Numbered from the stretch's first letter, positions 8,692-18,178 are shown. The stretch: 48,651 bases of DNA from Lachnospiraceae bacterium (GCA_024695665.1 JAILHT010000005.1:1-48651), one strand, 5' to 3'. Notes: a model not told the origin generated them from the letters alone. A program made the numbers and translations.

Positions 8692-8709
8692 CAACTAATC
8701 CGTTAGTTG
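8692..8709 (-). promoter_or_regulatory. Inverted repeat in the 5' leader of the flagellar repeat protein
   Basis: CAACTAA-TCCG-TTAGTTG forms a perfect 7-bp hairpin whose edge is about 15 bases from the ATG at 8676, just upstream of the GGAGA ribosome site. Upstream at 8739-8746 the minus strand reads TCCGATAT, a good sigma-28 -10 element, but its -35 (TTTTGAAC, 11 bases away) is poor. A hairpin or repressor site in a flagellar-class leader is plausible but unproven. Confidence 0.4.
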
Positions 8710-8775
8710 ATTTTGTTTTTCGCATCCTTACGATGTATATATCGGAGAAAAATGAAAGTTCAAAACACTTTTTTG

Positions 8776-8814
8776 AAAAAAAAAAAATTGAGAGCACCAC
8801 TTTGGTGCTCTCAA
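8776..8814 (-). terminator. Intrinsic terminator after glgB
   Basis: Minus-strand stem of 12 bp (TTGAGAGCACCA paired across a three-base loop, 8788-8814) followed by a run of 12 T (8776-8787). It begins six bases after the glgB stop codon and ends the TPR-protein/glgB transcript before the flagellar genes. Confidence 0.9.
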
Positions 8815-8819
8815 AATCA

Positions 8820-10724
8820 TCAATATTTAAATACTGCAATACCGTACGGAGACAGCGGATAAGCTATCGAATACTCTAGGTTATCACACTCTTTTTTCTC
8901 CGCGGTGTATATCTGCTTTTTCTTCTTTCCGTTACCGCCGAATCTCTCATCATCGCTGTCTAAGACTAGCTTTAGCTTCTTCTTTCCCGGCACGCCGACT
9001 CTGTAATCGTCATACTCCACTGGGGTGAAATTGATTACAAACAAAAGATTGTTTTTGCCGTCCTCACTCTTTCTTACGAAACTAAAAATACTTCTGTATG
9101 CATCATCGGCATTTATCCAATCGAAGCTTCCCCAGTTTCTGTCCCACTCGTACAGAGCCCTGTTTGACTTGTAGAGATGCAAAAGTTCTTTCACATACTC
9201 CTTCAGATAATTGTTATCCTTATTGGAGCCTATGAGATACCAGTCAAGTTCCTTCTTCTCATCCCACTCATGGTACTGTCCAAAATCCTGTCCCATAAAC
9301 AGAAGCTTCTTTCCCGGATGTCCGAACATGTAAGTATATCCGGCCATGAGGTTCAGAAATCTGTCTCTTCCGACGCCCGGCATCTTCTCTATCATGGAAC
9401 ACTTAAGGTGGACAACCTCGTCATGTGAGAGAACAAGAATATAATTTTCACTCGAGTTGTAGCTCATCGCGAAGGTCATCTTGTTGTGACTTCCCTTTCT
9501 GTAAAGCGGGTCTAGCTTCATATAATCGAGAAAATCATGCATCCATCCCATATTCCATTTGTATGAAAATGCAAGAGAATAAGCCGAATCCTCCACGCCG
9601 CCCGTAACATTCGGCCATGCGGTGGATTCCTCTGCAATCATTATTGTTCCCTTGTTTCTTCCGGTTATAAGCGTGTTCAAATGACGGAAAAACTCAACTG
9701 CATCGAGGTTTTTGTTCTCGCCGTATTTGTTTGCAACCCACTCTCCATCTTTCTTTCCATAGTCGAGATAAAGCATGGATGCAACTGCGTCTACCCTGAG
9801 CCCGTCAACATGGTAAAATTCTGTCCACATCAGCGCACTGCCTATGAGAAAATTCTTAACCTGGTTCATGCCATAGTTAAAAATCTTTGTTCCCCAATCC
9901 GGATGTTCTCCCATTCTTGGATCCGGGTACTCATACAAAGGTTCTCCATCAAAATCGCAAAGTCCATGGGCATCTCTCGGAAAATGAGCCGGTACCCAGT
10001 CCAAAATAACTCCGATATTGTTCTTGTGCAGATAGTTTATAAGATAGGCAAAATCCTCCGGCGATCCGTATCTTGAAGTCGGTGCATAATAACCGGTCAC
10101 CTGATATCCCCATGAACCGTCATACGGATATTCAGCTATGCCCATTAGTTCAACATGAGTGTAGCCCATGTCCTTTACATAATCGGTGAGCGCTTTTGCA
10201 AGTTCTCTGTATGTGTAAAAACCGTCATCTTCTCTACCCGGATGTCTCATCCACGATCCCGGATGAACCTCATATATGCTCATCGGCATCCTGTAAGGAT
10301 CGGTGTCCTCACGCTTGTCCATCCATTTTTTGTCCGTCCATCTTATCGTGGATAAATCGGCTATTCTTGAAGCCGTTCCCGGGCGAAGTTCTGCATAAAA
10401 AGCATAAGGATCGGCCTTGTACAAGCGTTCATGATCCTTCGTCTCTATTACATACTTATAGAGCTGTCCCTCTTTTGCTCCCTCGATGAACAGCTCATAT
10501 ACTCCCGCGCCTTCCGGCTCCAGGCGTTCCATCTCATTGGCATACTCGTTCCAGCCGTTAAACTCGCCGATTACCCATACACGGTTGGCATGCGGTGCCC
10601 ATACATCAAAACAAACTCCTGTTTTCTTTCCCCTACTCTGAATGTGAGCGCCCATTTTTTGATAAACATCATAGTGCGTTCCCTGTCCAAAAAGGTACAT
10701 GTCCAGTTCAGAAAAGAATCCCAT
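8820..10724 (-). CDS. glgB: 1,4-alpha-glucan branching enzyme
   Basis: Forms alpha-1,6 branches in glycogen by cutting and transferring alpha-1,4 chains (GH13). The 634 residues comprise an N-terminal CBM48 domain (about 20-120, with VWAPHANRVWVIGEFNGW), the central barrel and a C-terminal beta domain. Conserved regions are visible: VILDWVPAHF (region I), GLRVDAVASMLY with the nucleophilic Asp, MIAEESTAWP with the acid Glu, and LSHDEVVHL with the third Asp. ATG 10724 was chosen over the in-frame TTG two codons earlier because GGGGGGA lies nine bases upstream. Only 23 bp separate it from the stop of the TPR/AAA-like gene, so the two are probably co-transcribed. No other glg gene is in view. 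Confidence 0.96.
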   Translation of the reverse strand: MGFFSELDMYLFGQGTHYDVYQKMGAHIQSRGKKTGVCFDVWAPHANRVWVIGEFNGWNEYANEMERLEPEGAGVYELFIEGAKEGQLYKYVIETKDHERLYKADPYAFYAELRPGTASRIADLSTIRWTDKKWMDKREDTDPYRMPMSIYEVHPGSWMRHPGREDDGFYTYRELAKALTDYVKDMGYTHVELMGIAEYPYDGSWGYQVTGYYAPTSRYGSPEDFAYLINYLHKNNIGVILDWVPAHFPRDAHGLCDFDGEPLYEYPDPRMGEHPDWGTKIFNYGMNQVKNFLIGSALMWTEFYHVDGLRVDAVASMLYLDYGKKDGEWVANKYGENKNLDAVEFFRHLNTLITGRNKGTIMIAEESTAWPNVTGGVEDSAYSLAFSYKWNMGWMHDFLDYMKLDPLYRKGSHNKMTFAMSYNSSENYILVLSHDEVVHLKCSMIEKMPGVGRDRFLNLMAGYTYMFGHPGKKLLFMGQDFGQYHEWDEKKELDWYLIGSNKDNNYLKEYVKELLHLYKSNRALYEWDRNWGSFDWINADDAYRSIFSFVRKSEDGKNNLLFVINFTPVEYDDYRVGVPGKKKLKLVLDSDDERFGGNGKKKKQIYTAEKKECDNLEYSIAYPLSPYGIAVFKY

Positions 10725-10747
10725 ATGCAAGTCCCCCCGTAAAACAG

Positions 10748-13237
10748 TTACTCTCCGAAATCCCTCTCTCTCAAGATTGAGTAATCACTGTCTTCTGTTT
10801 TTTTGGCTCTGAATCTGGCAAAGATTCCGCCTTTGTTAAAATGCTCAATCGCCTCGTCGATTATCTCTTTAACCTCGGTAAGCGTTGTGGCACTATCAAT
10901 TCTTTGGATATTGCTGATTCTGTTGTAAAGGGCAAGCACACCCATCTCGTCTATATCATAGTCGAGATCGTTTGCGTAAGCCTTTGCAAAAAGTACCAGC
11001 TCATCATTGGTAAATACAGGTATGTTCAACCTCTCGGTAAATCTCTGTGCGAAATCTGCCGAGACATCCATTACCTTTCTTATTCCCGCTCTCGTATCTT
11101 CAAGAATAATCAAAAGTCCGCTCTCGTCCATATCGAGGAAATGACATATTCCCGCAACCGTCTCCTCGGAGAGCTCGCCTGCTTTCTCTATGATTATTGC
11201 TCCTCCGATAACCTTTCCGAGCACATTTCCTATGTCCTTCTTGTTTAAGGCATGTGCATCGATTTTTCCGATTTTTCCTTCAGGTTTTCCGGTTATCTTC
11301 TGAAGCGATTTTATAAATGAGGTTGCAAGAACCGTCTTGCCGGTCCCTTCGCCACCCTGGATTATCAGGTTTCCGACTTTGGTATATCCGTCAGCCGTAA
11401 CTCTTCCTCCGACACCGGTAAGTGCCTTGCAAAGCTGCTCCGGCATTCCCGATACAGGTACGAAGTAAGAGAAAATCTCCTTGAGATCGTCATTTAGTTC
11501 CGTGACTGCTGGCATATTCGAGCGGCCTCTCCAGATCTTGATATCCGCATCCTCGTCGTTCTCATCCACCTCATCTGCCTTGTCAGCCGAGGCTTCTTTG
11601 ACGTTCTCTTTTATATCTTCTTTTACATCTTCTTCTATTTCTTCGTTTGTTTCTACCCGAGTATTATTCTCTTCTTCAGTCTGACTATCATCTTCAAACT
11701 GAACAGGAACATACGGCTTTAATCCAATCTGCTCATCGATTCTTGCAGTGTCAAATCTGTCTGCAGTCTTCTTGGCACCGGTCATCTCCTCAACCTCGGA
11801 AACCGTCATCTGAGGATCTTCTAGGATATCGTCCAGGCTTATCTCAGGAAGTTCTATATCATCAAGTGATATCTCTTCCGCCGACTCGACCTGCGTATCC
11901 ATATTTATTACTCCATCCTCATAGCCGCCTTCGGCGAATGCCTCTTCCTCCGGGGTTTCGTCACTCGAAAGTGCGTCTATCTGCTCCTGAAGTTTTCTGT
12001 TCATGTCCTCCATGAACTTTCCTGCCTCAACATCATTATCCTCTTTCAGATATTGCTGTCTTAAAATCTCAGCCGGGTCTTCGCTTCCGCCAAGCTGTGG
12101 AATGACTCCTGCGAGTCTCTCCATTATATCGCCGGCCTCCTGCAGAGCTCTCGTCTTCTCATTCTCAAGACGCGCTCTCTCGGCATCCATCAAAGCCGCC
12201 TCTGCAGCTCGCTTGGTCTTCTCCCACTCCTCAAGGATCTCATCTATGCGAAGCTGTCCGGTAATCTGCTGCTCAACACCTGCATATTCAGGCACTCTGA
12301 GGCTCATCTGTCCGTCAGCCTCCTCAGCCAGATACTCTCTGAAGGTGTTTCTCAGATTCTCGTCCAGTTCTTTATTCTGTTCTTGTATCGTCTCAGGTAT
12401 CTCCTCCTGAGCAACGTTCATATAAGGCACATCGGATACCATCTTCTTGATGTTCTCCATCGTGTCCGTTACGGTCTCTCTCTCGGTTGCATCCATAATC
12501 TGCTGCATGCTCTTAGCAATCTCTTCCTGCAGATTTACAGTATTGAACTTGTCATTGTTGACTTCAACCCTTGGTATTACAACAGTCTTGTCATTTGCAT
12601 AAAGCTCCGACATTCCCGCTGCCTGTCTTCCGAATCTCTTGTATTTCTCTTCCTGCGCCTTTGTAAGTGGCTGATACAACATTTTAAGTTCAAGGGCTCT
12701 CTCAACATAGTCACCCTCACCGAACCATAGAATCAACTCATCGCAGGCGTCCACACACTTCTGCGCAGCCCCTGCTCTGTGATACATATATGCAAGCTCA
12801 TAAGCCCATTCCTCCGAGTATTCCTCGTCCTTTAAGGCTTCAAGTATTCTTATTCCGTCTGCAAGGCTCTCACCTTTTGCTCTGCTGAGCTTGTATCTGA
12901 TGACATAGCGAAGATTGTCATTTGGCGCCAGCTCAACAAATTCGTCGTAATATTCCTCCGCCTCGTCAAAATTCTTCATCTTTATGGCGAGTTCAGCCAG
13001 GCGGTATATTATCATTCGTCCTATAGGCGACCTGTCATAAGCCATGAGAAGAACGTCCCTTGCCTCCTCAAGTCTGCCTACTTTTTCGTATACTTCACCA
13101 ACCTTCACAAGGAAATTTGTATTTTTGACTTTACGCCAATTTATAGAGTCAGCAATCTTTGCAGCCTCCTCATAATTCCCCTCTGAAGCAAGTACCTTCA
13201 TTTGATCTGTTTTCAGCTTATACTCGTACTTATCCAA
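10748..13237 (-). CDS. TPR protein with C-terminal AAA-like ATPase domain
   Basis: An 829-residue protein of unrecognised function. Residues 1-190 are tetratricopeptide-like helical repeats (EEARDVLLMAYDRSP, FDEAEEYYDEFVELAP). Residues 200-590 are long, acidic, partly coiled-coil and low complexity (EEIEEDVKEDIKENV). Residues 600-800 form an AAA-type P-loop domain of the CbbX/SpoVK flavour with Walker A IIQGGEGTGKTVLATS and sensor-1-like LLIILEDTRAG. Where the family has a Walker B of type hhhhDEA the sequence is AIIIEKAGEL, with the catalytic Glu replaced by Lys. It may therefore bind but hydrolyse ATP poorly. Start is TTG 13237, six bases after AGAGGTGG. It is first gene of a transcript with glgB, which hints at a scaffold or regulator tied to glycogen metabolism, but that is inference. 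Confidence 0.7.
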   Translation of the reverse strand: MDKYEYKLKTDQMKVLASEGNYEEAAKIADSINWRKVKNTNFLVKVGEVYEKVGRLEEARDVLLMAYDRSPIGRMIIYRLAELAIKMKNFDEAEEYYDEFVELAPNDNLRYVIRYKLSRAKGESLADGIRILEALKDEEYSEEWAYELAYMYHRAGAAQKCVDACDELILWFGEGDYVERALELKMLYQPLTKAQEEKYKRFGRQAAGMSELYANDKTVVIPRVEVNNDKFNTVNLQEEIAKSMQQIMDATERETVTDTMENIKKMVSDVPYMNVAQEEIPETIQEQNKELDENLRNTFREYLAEEADGQMSLRVPEYAGVEQQITGQLRIDEILEEWEKTKRAAEAALMDAERARLENEKTRALQEAGDIMERLAGVIPQLGGSEDPAEILRQQYLKEDNDVEAGKFMEDMNRKLQEQIDALSSDETPEEEAFAEGGYEDGVINMDTQVESAEEISLDDIELPEISLDDILEDPQMTVSEVEEMTGAKKTADRFDTARIDEQIGLKPYVPVQFEDDSQTEEENNTRVETNEEIEEDVKEDIKENVKEASADKADEVDENDEDADIKIWRGRSNMPAVTELNDDLKEIFSYFVPVSGMPEQLCKALTGVGGRVTADGYTKVGNLIIQGGEGTGKTVLATSFIKSLQKITGKPEGKIGKIDAHALNKKDIGNVLGKVIGGAIIIEKAGELSEETVAGICHFLDMDESGLLIILEDTRAGIRKVMDVSADFAQRFTERLNIPVFTNDELVLFAKAYANDLDYDIDEMGVLALYNRISNIQRIDSATTLTEVKEIIDEAIEHFNKGGIFARFRAKKTEDSDYSILRERDFGE

Positions 13238-13267
13238 CTATGTCCACCTCTACATATAGTCAGATTT

Positions 13268-13296
13268 AGTGTATCATACTACAATATATGTGTCAA
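13268..13296 (-). promoter_or_regulatory. Sigma-A promoter of the TPR/AAA-like gene and glgB
   Basis: Minus-strand TTGACA (13291-13296), a 17-base spacer and TACACT (13268-13273) form a near-consensus housekeeping promoter about 30 bp upstream of the TTG start. The -35 lies just beyond the stop codon of the PerM-family gene. Confidence 0.7.
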
Positions 13297-13301
13297 AACC
13301 G

Positions 13302-14612
13302 CTATGCATCTTCTTTTGACTTATTTTCATAAATCATTTCCTTGGATTTTGCATCAACTTTCACCAAAGTCACATAATCACTCGTAGTCTGAGACATCTT
13401 CTTTTTTCGCAAAACGTAGTTTTCAACTTCTTCAATAACATATGCCAACACTGCAAAAACAGGCACTCCGAGCACCATTCCCGGCACTCCGAATATCCCT
13501 CCGCCGACAAGGATTGCAAAAATCACACCTACATTCGAAAGGCCTGTGCTGTCCCCCAATATCTTCGGTCCAATTATATTTCCGTCTATCTGCTGCAAAA
13601 TAATGATAAAAATCGCAAAATAAATACCTTTTATCGGATTTGTCATCACTATGAGCATAAAACACGGAATTGCTCCGATATATGGTCCGAAAAATGGAAT
13701 GATATTTGTCACACCTACTATCACTGCCACAAGAAGCGTATACGGCATGTTCATCACAAGACAGCCAACGTAGCATATGATTCCTATTATTGCTGAATCT
13801 AAAAGTTTTCCGTTTATGAATCCACTGAATATCTCGTTGCTCTTTCTGACTATATCAACTATCTTGTTTCCGACCTTCGGCTTGCATGAAGCATATATAA
13901 GTTTCTTTGCCATTCCCACAAAATGCTCCTTACTGCAGAGTATATATGTAGAAATGATTATTCCGATCACAATATTCAATAGCGTCTTGAATATATTTAT
14001 GACTCCGTTTGTTATATTGGCTATGTACATATCCGCCTGTGGAATCACTTCCGAGTCGATATATTTCTGCGCTCTTCGCACTCCCATATCGACATAATCG
14101 GCCATCTTGTCAGCAAATGCACTTCCCTCCGGCAGATATTTTGAAATCCATGCCGAAAAAGCATCAGCATCTCCCGGCAATGATTTCATAATATGTTGAA
14201 TACTCTCCACCAACTGCGGGATGAGCATTCCAATCAAGAGAGCTATTATGGCCGCAAGGAATACGATTGCTCCCGCAGTTCCGGCCAGTCGGCTCACTTT
14301 CTTTTTTTTGTGTTCCTCCATCTTTGTGCGGTCGCACAACTTCATACTCCATCTTTCGACAATTTCCATTACCGGATTGAGTAAATATGCAAGAACCGCG
14401 CCTATTATTATAGGCTGCAATATATTCATGAGCTTTGTCCATGCATTGTGCAGACCGTTGTATCTGAATATAAGGAAGAAAAAGGCAATAACCGCGCAAC
14501 ATGTCAAAAACGCAATCGCAGCGATGACAAGATATTTTCCAAGTTCCACTTTGTTCTCTTTGTTTTTTATATACTTTTTGCTCTCGGAAAAAATCCCCTT
14601 GTTGCTTTCCAT
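13302..14612 (-). CDS. AI-2E/PerM-family membrane transporter
   Basis: Polytopic inner-membrane protein of the AI-2E transporter family (PF01594; YdiK/PerM/TqsA group), 436 residues. N-terminal membrane segments are seen at about 27-50, 60-80 and 110-130, then a soluble amphipathic segment (about 135-215), then further membrane helices including the conserved TNIIPFFGPYIGAIPC and GLSNVGVIFAILVGGGIFG. Members export small molecules or act as Na+/H+ antiporters; the substrate here cannot be told. ATG 14612 was chosen because AAAGGAGAGG lies just before it; an upstream in-frame ATG overlaps the hydratase gene. It follows the hydratase by 17 bp and is probably in its transcript. A Lys/Arg-rich cytosolic tail closes the protein. 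Confidence 0.88.
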   Translation of the reverse strand: MESNKGIFSESKKYIKNKENKVELGKYLVIAAIAFLTCCAVIAFFFLIFRYNGLHNAWTKLMNILQPIIIGAVLAYLLNPVMEIVERWSMKLCDRTKMEEHKKKKVSRLAGTAGAIVFLAAIIALLIGMLIPQLVESIQHIMKSLPGDADAFSAWISKYLPEGSAFADKMADYVDMGVRRAQKYIDSEVIPQADMYIANITNGVINIFKTLLNIVIGIIISTYILCSKEHFVGMAKKLIYASCKPKVGNKIVDIVRKSNEIFSGFINGKLLDSAIIGIICYVGCLVMNMPYTLLVAVIVGVTNIIPFFGPYIGAIPCFMLIVMTNPIKGIYFAIFIIILQQIDGNIIGPKILGDSTGLSNVGVIFAILVGGGIFGVPGMVLGVPVFAVLAYVIEEVENYVLRKKKMSQTTSDYVTLVKVDAKSKEMIYENKSKEDA

Positions 14613-14629
14613 TGCCTCTCTCCTTTCAT

Positions 14630-16909
14630 TTATTTTCTGTTGAAATTTATGAGACAACCTTTCAATATGATGTTTCTCTCGTCATCTGTAAGATCACCCA
14701 TCTTCATGGTGAATTCATTCAATTTCGAGTCTTTGACAACGTATGCTTTTATCTCTTCACTCTTGCTCTCGACTTCTGTTCTTATTCCCGGAAGGAAGAT
14801 ATAATCTCCGTTTGCAAACGGAAGATCTCCTTTTTCAACGAGAAGTGGCAACATTCCCCAGTTGATGAGATTTGATCTGTATCTCTTTGTGGCATACTCA
14901 TTCGCGATATTTGCCCATCCGCCGAGAACCTTCTGACAGGATGCAGCCTGCTCTCTGGCCGATCCGTCACCCGGTTTTACCGCAAAAATCGTGCTTCCCA
15001 CACCGAAATCTTTTTCTGTCTCAGGGAAACTTGCCTTTATGACATTCATGATATCGGTAAGTTCCGGAACTGCCTCGTAAGGATCTGTTCCTTCTTCTAT
15101 TGCCTTCTGTGCCTTCTGAATCTCTTTTGCTCTTCCGACATAGGCCGGATCTTTTCTCGAGAGTGCAAACTCTGCAAGTCCGAGCGGATTCGATCTGTAA
15201 GAAGATGTCTCTCCCGAAGGAATAAGTTCATCCGTTGTTGTCACCGGATCGTGTATCTCTGAGACAACCTTTAAAACCACGTTCTCAGGAAGGGCACTCA
15301 TCTTCGGCCAATCCTTGATATTCGGTCCAAACTGTATCTCAACAGAAGGATCTGCCACCCCGTGGCTGTCAAATACACGGTTTTCATAAATCTTCTTGTC
15401 GAAGAAATATTTTGGTCTGCTGTAATCGACATCGATATCTGTTGCTGCCGTGAGATATCCTTTGTTTGCTGCTGTTGCCGCGATTGATCTCGCATCCATA
15501 AGCGCAACTGATGCAACCTGTCCGTTCTGTACTTTTGAACCTTCTCTGTTAGGGAAGTTTCTGGTTGAATGTCTTATTGAGAATGCGTTATTTGCCGGTG
15601 TGTCTCCTGCGCCGAAACACGGTCCGCAGAATGCCGTCTTAAGCACTGCTCCCGACTCCATGATTGTTGCTGCCGCACCGTTCTTTATAAGTTCCATATA
15701 GATTGGCATACTTGCCGGATATACGCTCAAGGTAAACTCATCGCTTCCTATGCTGTGTCCTTTTATGATATCGGCCGCATCACATATGTTCTCAAATCCA
15801 CCTCCGGCGCATCCTGCTATTATTCCCTGATCCACATAGAGCTTTCCGTTTCTAACCTTACTCTTTAAATCAAGCTTAACAGCACCGTCAAAGCTGACCT
15901 CAGCTCTCTTTTCGCAATCATCGAGAATATCCATAAGATTTGCATTCAATTCCTCGATAGTATATGCGTTGCTCGGATGGAACGGCATTGCGATCATCGG
16001 TTTGATTTCGGAGAGATCGATCTCTATCATCCCATCATAATAAGCCACATCATTAGGCTCGAGCTTTTTGTATTCTTCTTTTCTTCCGTGAATCTCATAG
16101 AACTCTTCTACCTTGTCGTCGGTCTTCCATATAGAAGAAAGGCAGGTGGTCTCTGTCGTCATGACATCGATTCCGATTCTGGTGTCGACTGTGAGATTTT
16201 CAACTCCCGGTCCGACAAACTCCATTACTTTATTCTTTACATATCCGTTCTGGAATACTTTTCCTATTATAGCAATGGCAACGTCCTGAGGTCCTACTCC
16301 CTTGTTTAAGCTGCCTGTAAGATAAACTCCTACAACCTGTGGTCTGGCAATATCATAGGTCTGCTCAAGAAGCTGTTTTACAAGTTCAGGGCCTCCCTCT
16401 CCTACTGCCATGGTTCCCAACGCTCCATATCTCGTGTGCGAATCTGAACCCAGAATCATCTTTCCTCCGCCTGCGAGCATCTCTCTCGCAAACTGATGGA
16501 TTACCGCCTGATGAGGTGGAACATAGATTCCACCGTACTTCTTTGCACATGTAAGTCCAAACATGTGATCATCTTCATTTATTGTTCCCCCGACTGCGCA
16601 AAGGCTGTTGTGGCAGTTGGTCAAAACATACGGAATAGGAAACTTCTCAAGTCCCGATGCTCTCGCGGTCTGAATGATACCGACGAAAGTGATATCATGG
16701 GATGTGAGTTTGTCAAACTTTATCTGCAGTTTGTCCATATTTCCGGAAACGTTATGTTCCTTCAAAATGCCGTATGCAATGGTATTCTTCTCGGCTTCTT
16801 CGCGTGTAACGTTCTTGCCGGTCATTGATGCGATCTGTTTTGACGCATCATTTGTGTCTTCCACAAGGGTATCACCAACAAGATAAACTCCGTTTTCGTA
16901 CAGTTTCAT
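14630..16909 (-). CDS. Aconitase-family hydratase ([4Fe-4S])
   Basis: A 759-residue member of the aconitase/IPM-isomerase superfamily, closest by eye to the YbhJ/'hydratase' branch of anaerobes rather than AcnA. It is expected to isomerise citrate or a related tricarboxylate by dehydration and rehydration in the cytosol. Cluster ligands are visible as [11 protein letters not shown] (first Cys) and [15 protein letters not shown] (Cys-x2-Cys). Substrate-site signatures include [32 protein letters not shown] and the C-terminal swivelling domain with [17 protein letters not shown]. Start is supported by AGGAG six bases before the ATG. A consensus promoter lies directly upstream and a PerM-type membrane gene follows by 17 bp, which could export or import a product; that link is inference. 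True aconitase cannot be excluded. Confidence 0.88.
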   Translation of the reverse strand: MKLYENGVYLVGDTLVEDTNDASKQIASMTGKNVTREEAEKNTIAYGILKEHNVSGNMDKLQIKFDKLTSHDITFVGIIQTARASGLEKFPIPYVLTNCHNSLCAVGGTINEDDHMFGLTCAKKYGGIYVPPHQAVIHQFAREMLAGGGKMILGSDSHTRYGALGTMAVGEGGPELVKQLLEQTYDIARPQVVGVYLTGSLNKGVGPQDVAIAIIGKVFQNGYVKNKVMEFVGPGVENLTVDTRIGIDVMTTETTCLSSIWKTDDKVEEFYEIHGRKEEYKKLEPNDVAYYDGMIEIDLSEIKPMIAMPFHPSNAYTIEELNANLMDILDDCEKRAEVSFDGAVKLDLKSKVRNGKLYVDQGIIAGCAGGGFENICDAADIIKGHSIGSDEFTLSVYPASMPIYMELIKNGAAATIMESGAVLKTAFCGPCFGAGDTPANNAFSIRHSTRNFPNREGSKVQNGQVASVALMDARSIAATAANKGYLTAATDIDVDYSRPKYFFDKKIYENRVFDSHGVADPSVEIQFGPNIKDWPKMSALPENVVLKVVSEIHDPVTTTDELIPSGETSSYRSNPLGLAEFALSRKDPAYVGRAKEIQKAQKAIEEGTDPYEAVPELTDIMNVIKASFPETEKDFGVGSTIFAVKPGDGSAREQAASCQKVLGGWANIANEYATKRYRSNLINWGMLPLLVEKGDLPFANGDYIFLPGIRTEVESKSEEIKAYVVKDSKLNEFTMKMGDLTDDERNIILKGCLINFNRK

Positions 16910-17013
16910 TTTTTTCTCCTATTCCTCTTATAATTTCCTTTTGTTGTTCAAGCCTCGTACCGCCATACCTGGCTCGAGATATGAGTCAGCATATTTATTG
17001 ATAACTCTTATCG

Positions 17014-17043
17014 ATTATATTTAAGCACGGCATACGCTGTCAA
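17014..17043 (-). promoter_or_regulatory. Consensus sigma-A promoter of the hydratase
   Basis: Minus-strand TTGACA (17038-17043), 18 bases, TATAAT (17014-17019): both hexamers match consensus exactly. The -35 overlaps the stop codon of the upstream coiled-coil gene. The leader to the ATG is about 100 bases and contains AT-rich, purine-rich sequence but no clear terminator. Confidence 0.85.
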
Positions 17044-18089
17044 GGTTTCTCCCATCTGTCAAGAAAGGCTCTAAGGCCCTTTTTCTCCGGTTTTTGCTCC
17101 CCATCTTTGTTCTGCCAGTCAAAATATTCCGCATCGAGGTCTTCCATGAGTTTTTTCTCGGTCTCCGGATCGATATGAATCTCCCCGTCCTCCGCATTTA
17201 TTTTTCCTTCATCTATTATTTTCTTTATCTCATCGGGACCTTTTTTTGTCTCTGCCTCCGTGTCTTTCTTTTCTTCGTTCTTTTCCTCTTTCTCTTCCTT
17301 TTCAAAAGGTATTCCGGCCTTTATAAAATACTCTTCGTTTATATGTATTGTCGGTTTCTCGTATACAATAGGCTCATCGTCCGTATCTATTGATTGCGAT
17401 GTGTTTTCTGTGTTTGCCGGTGTTTTTTCTTTGGAATCTTCCGCAGAATTGCTATTTTGCTTTGCTTTTTCCTTCTCTTCTTTCTCTTTTTCTTTCTGTT
17501 CCTTTAAAAGTTCCTTCTCAAGCTCGCTTAGCTCTGACTCTCTTCTGGTTCCGAGATAATATCCTTTTCTCTTTAGTTCTCTCTCAGACTTTGCGTGAGC
17601 TCGTTCCCTGTTCTTCGCCTCTATAATCCTCACATATTTTGCGGTATCCTTGAGTTCCTCGAGCTCGCTCTTAAGCTCAATCTGGTTTCTTCCTATCTCA
17701 AGCTTCTCCTCTTTTATCTCGCGAGCCATGTCCTCCATCACTTTTTTTACGGATTCTCCCGCCTTATCATAGATTTCCATAAGGCGTTCAATCGCCTCAT
17801 CCGTATATATCACCGATGCGGCATAGATGTCCTCAGCCTGAACTTCCGCATCCCTTATCATCTTTCCGGCTTCCTTCTTCTTCTCTCTCAGTGCCTGCTC
17901 TCTCGAATCTGCAGTCACCTGATACTCCTCCATCATCTCGAAAACCGTCTCATTAAGATGGTTGAGCAACACTGCCGCCTGCTTTTTGTCTATGATAACC
18001 TTGTTTTCCCTTCCCGGGATTGTTTCCCCCCTGGCAATCAGGATGTGAAGGTCCCTCAAAACCCTCTCCAATTTGTCCTGTAAACTCAT
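17040..18089 (-). CDS. Cytosolic coiled-coil protein of unknown function
   Basis: A 349-residue highly charged protein, unrecognised. Residues 1-45 begin MSLQDKLERVLRDLHILIARG. A long helical coiled coil runs from about 50 to 185 (EKKKEAGKMIRDAEVQAED, resembling V-ATPase subunit H/stator-like helices). It is followed by a Lys/Glu-rich linker (about 200-225), an Asn/Ser/Thr low-complexity stretch, and a C-terminal acidic part with HINEEYFIKAGIPF and a final Trp-containing tail. No membrane segment is present when the start is set at ATG 18089, which has AAGGAG seven bases upstream; a longer frame reading from TTG-rich upstream sequence would be read through a strong hairpin. The ribosome site is inside that hairpin, so translation is probably controlled. 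Stator-like or DivIVA-like scaffold roles are only guesses. Confidence 0.7.
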   Translation of the reverse strand: MSLQDKLERVLRDLHILIARGETIPGRENKVIIDKKQAAVLLNHLNETVFEMMEEYQVTADSREQALREKKKEAGKMIRDAEVQAEDIYAASVIYTDEAIERLMEIYDKAGESVKKVMEDMAREIKEEKLEIGRNQIELKSELEELKDTAKYVRIIEAKNRERAHAKSERELKRKGYYLGTRRESELSELEKELLKEQKEKEKEEKEKAKQNSNSAEDSKEKTPANTENTSQSIDTDDEPIVYEKPTIHINEEYFIKAGIPFEKEEKEEKNEEKKDTEAETKKGPDEIKKIIDEGKINAEDGEIHIDPETEKKLMEDLDAEYFDWQNKDGEQKPEKKGLRAFLDRWEKP

Positions 18090-18090
18090 A

Positions 18091-18140
18091 ATAGGTCTCC
18101 TTACAATATACTTATTTAAGTATATCACAAGGAGACCTAT
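18091..18140 (-). promoter_or_regulatory. 23-bp RNA hairpin burying the ribosome site of the coiled-coil gene
   Basis: Minus-strand order: 12-base arm ATAGGTCTCCTT, GTG, ATATACTT, loop AAAT, AAGTATAT, TGT, arm AAGGAGACCTAT, one base, ATG. The outer 12 and inner 8 positions pair perfectly, and the GTG/TGT junction gives three G-U wobbles in the minus-strand RNA (the plus-strand RNA would have A-C mismatches). The Shine-Dalgarno AAGGAG is inside the 3' arm. A run of 13 T precedes the 5' arm. Alternatively the dyad is a repressor operator, with a promoter (TATACT) inside it. Confidence 0.6.
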
Positions 18141-18178
18141 CAAAAAAAAAAAAAAGTTCACTCTTTAGGATATTTTAG

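Noticed and set aside
13432..13776. Overlapping Cys/Ser-rich minus-strand frame within the PerM-family gene
   Set aside because: It is an out-of-frame shadow of a protein with clear membrane helices and family motifs.
16954..16980. Possible riboswitch or T-box in the hydratase leader (CTCGAG and GAGTCA elements)
   Set aside because: No specifier stem, T-box sequence or known riboswitch core could be assembled in the roughly 100-base leader.
18142..18178. T13 run after the ABC ATPase gene as an intrinsic terminator
   Set aside because: There is no stable GC-rich stem just before it on the minus strand; the strong hairpin is downstream of the run, not upstream.
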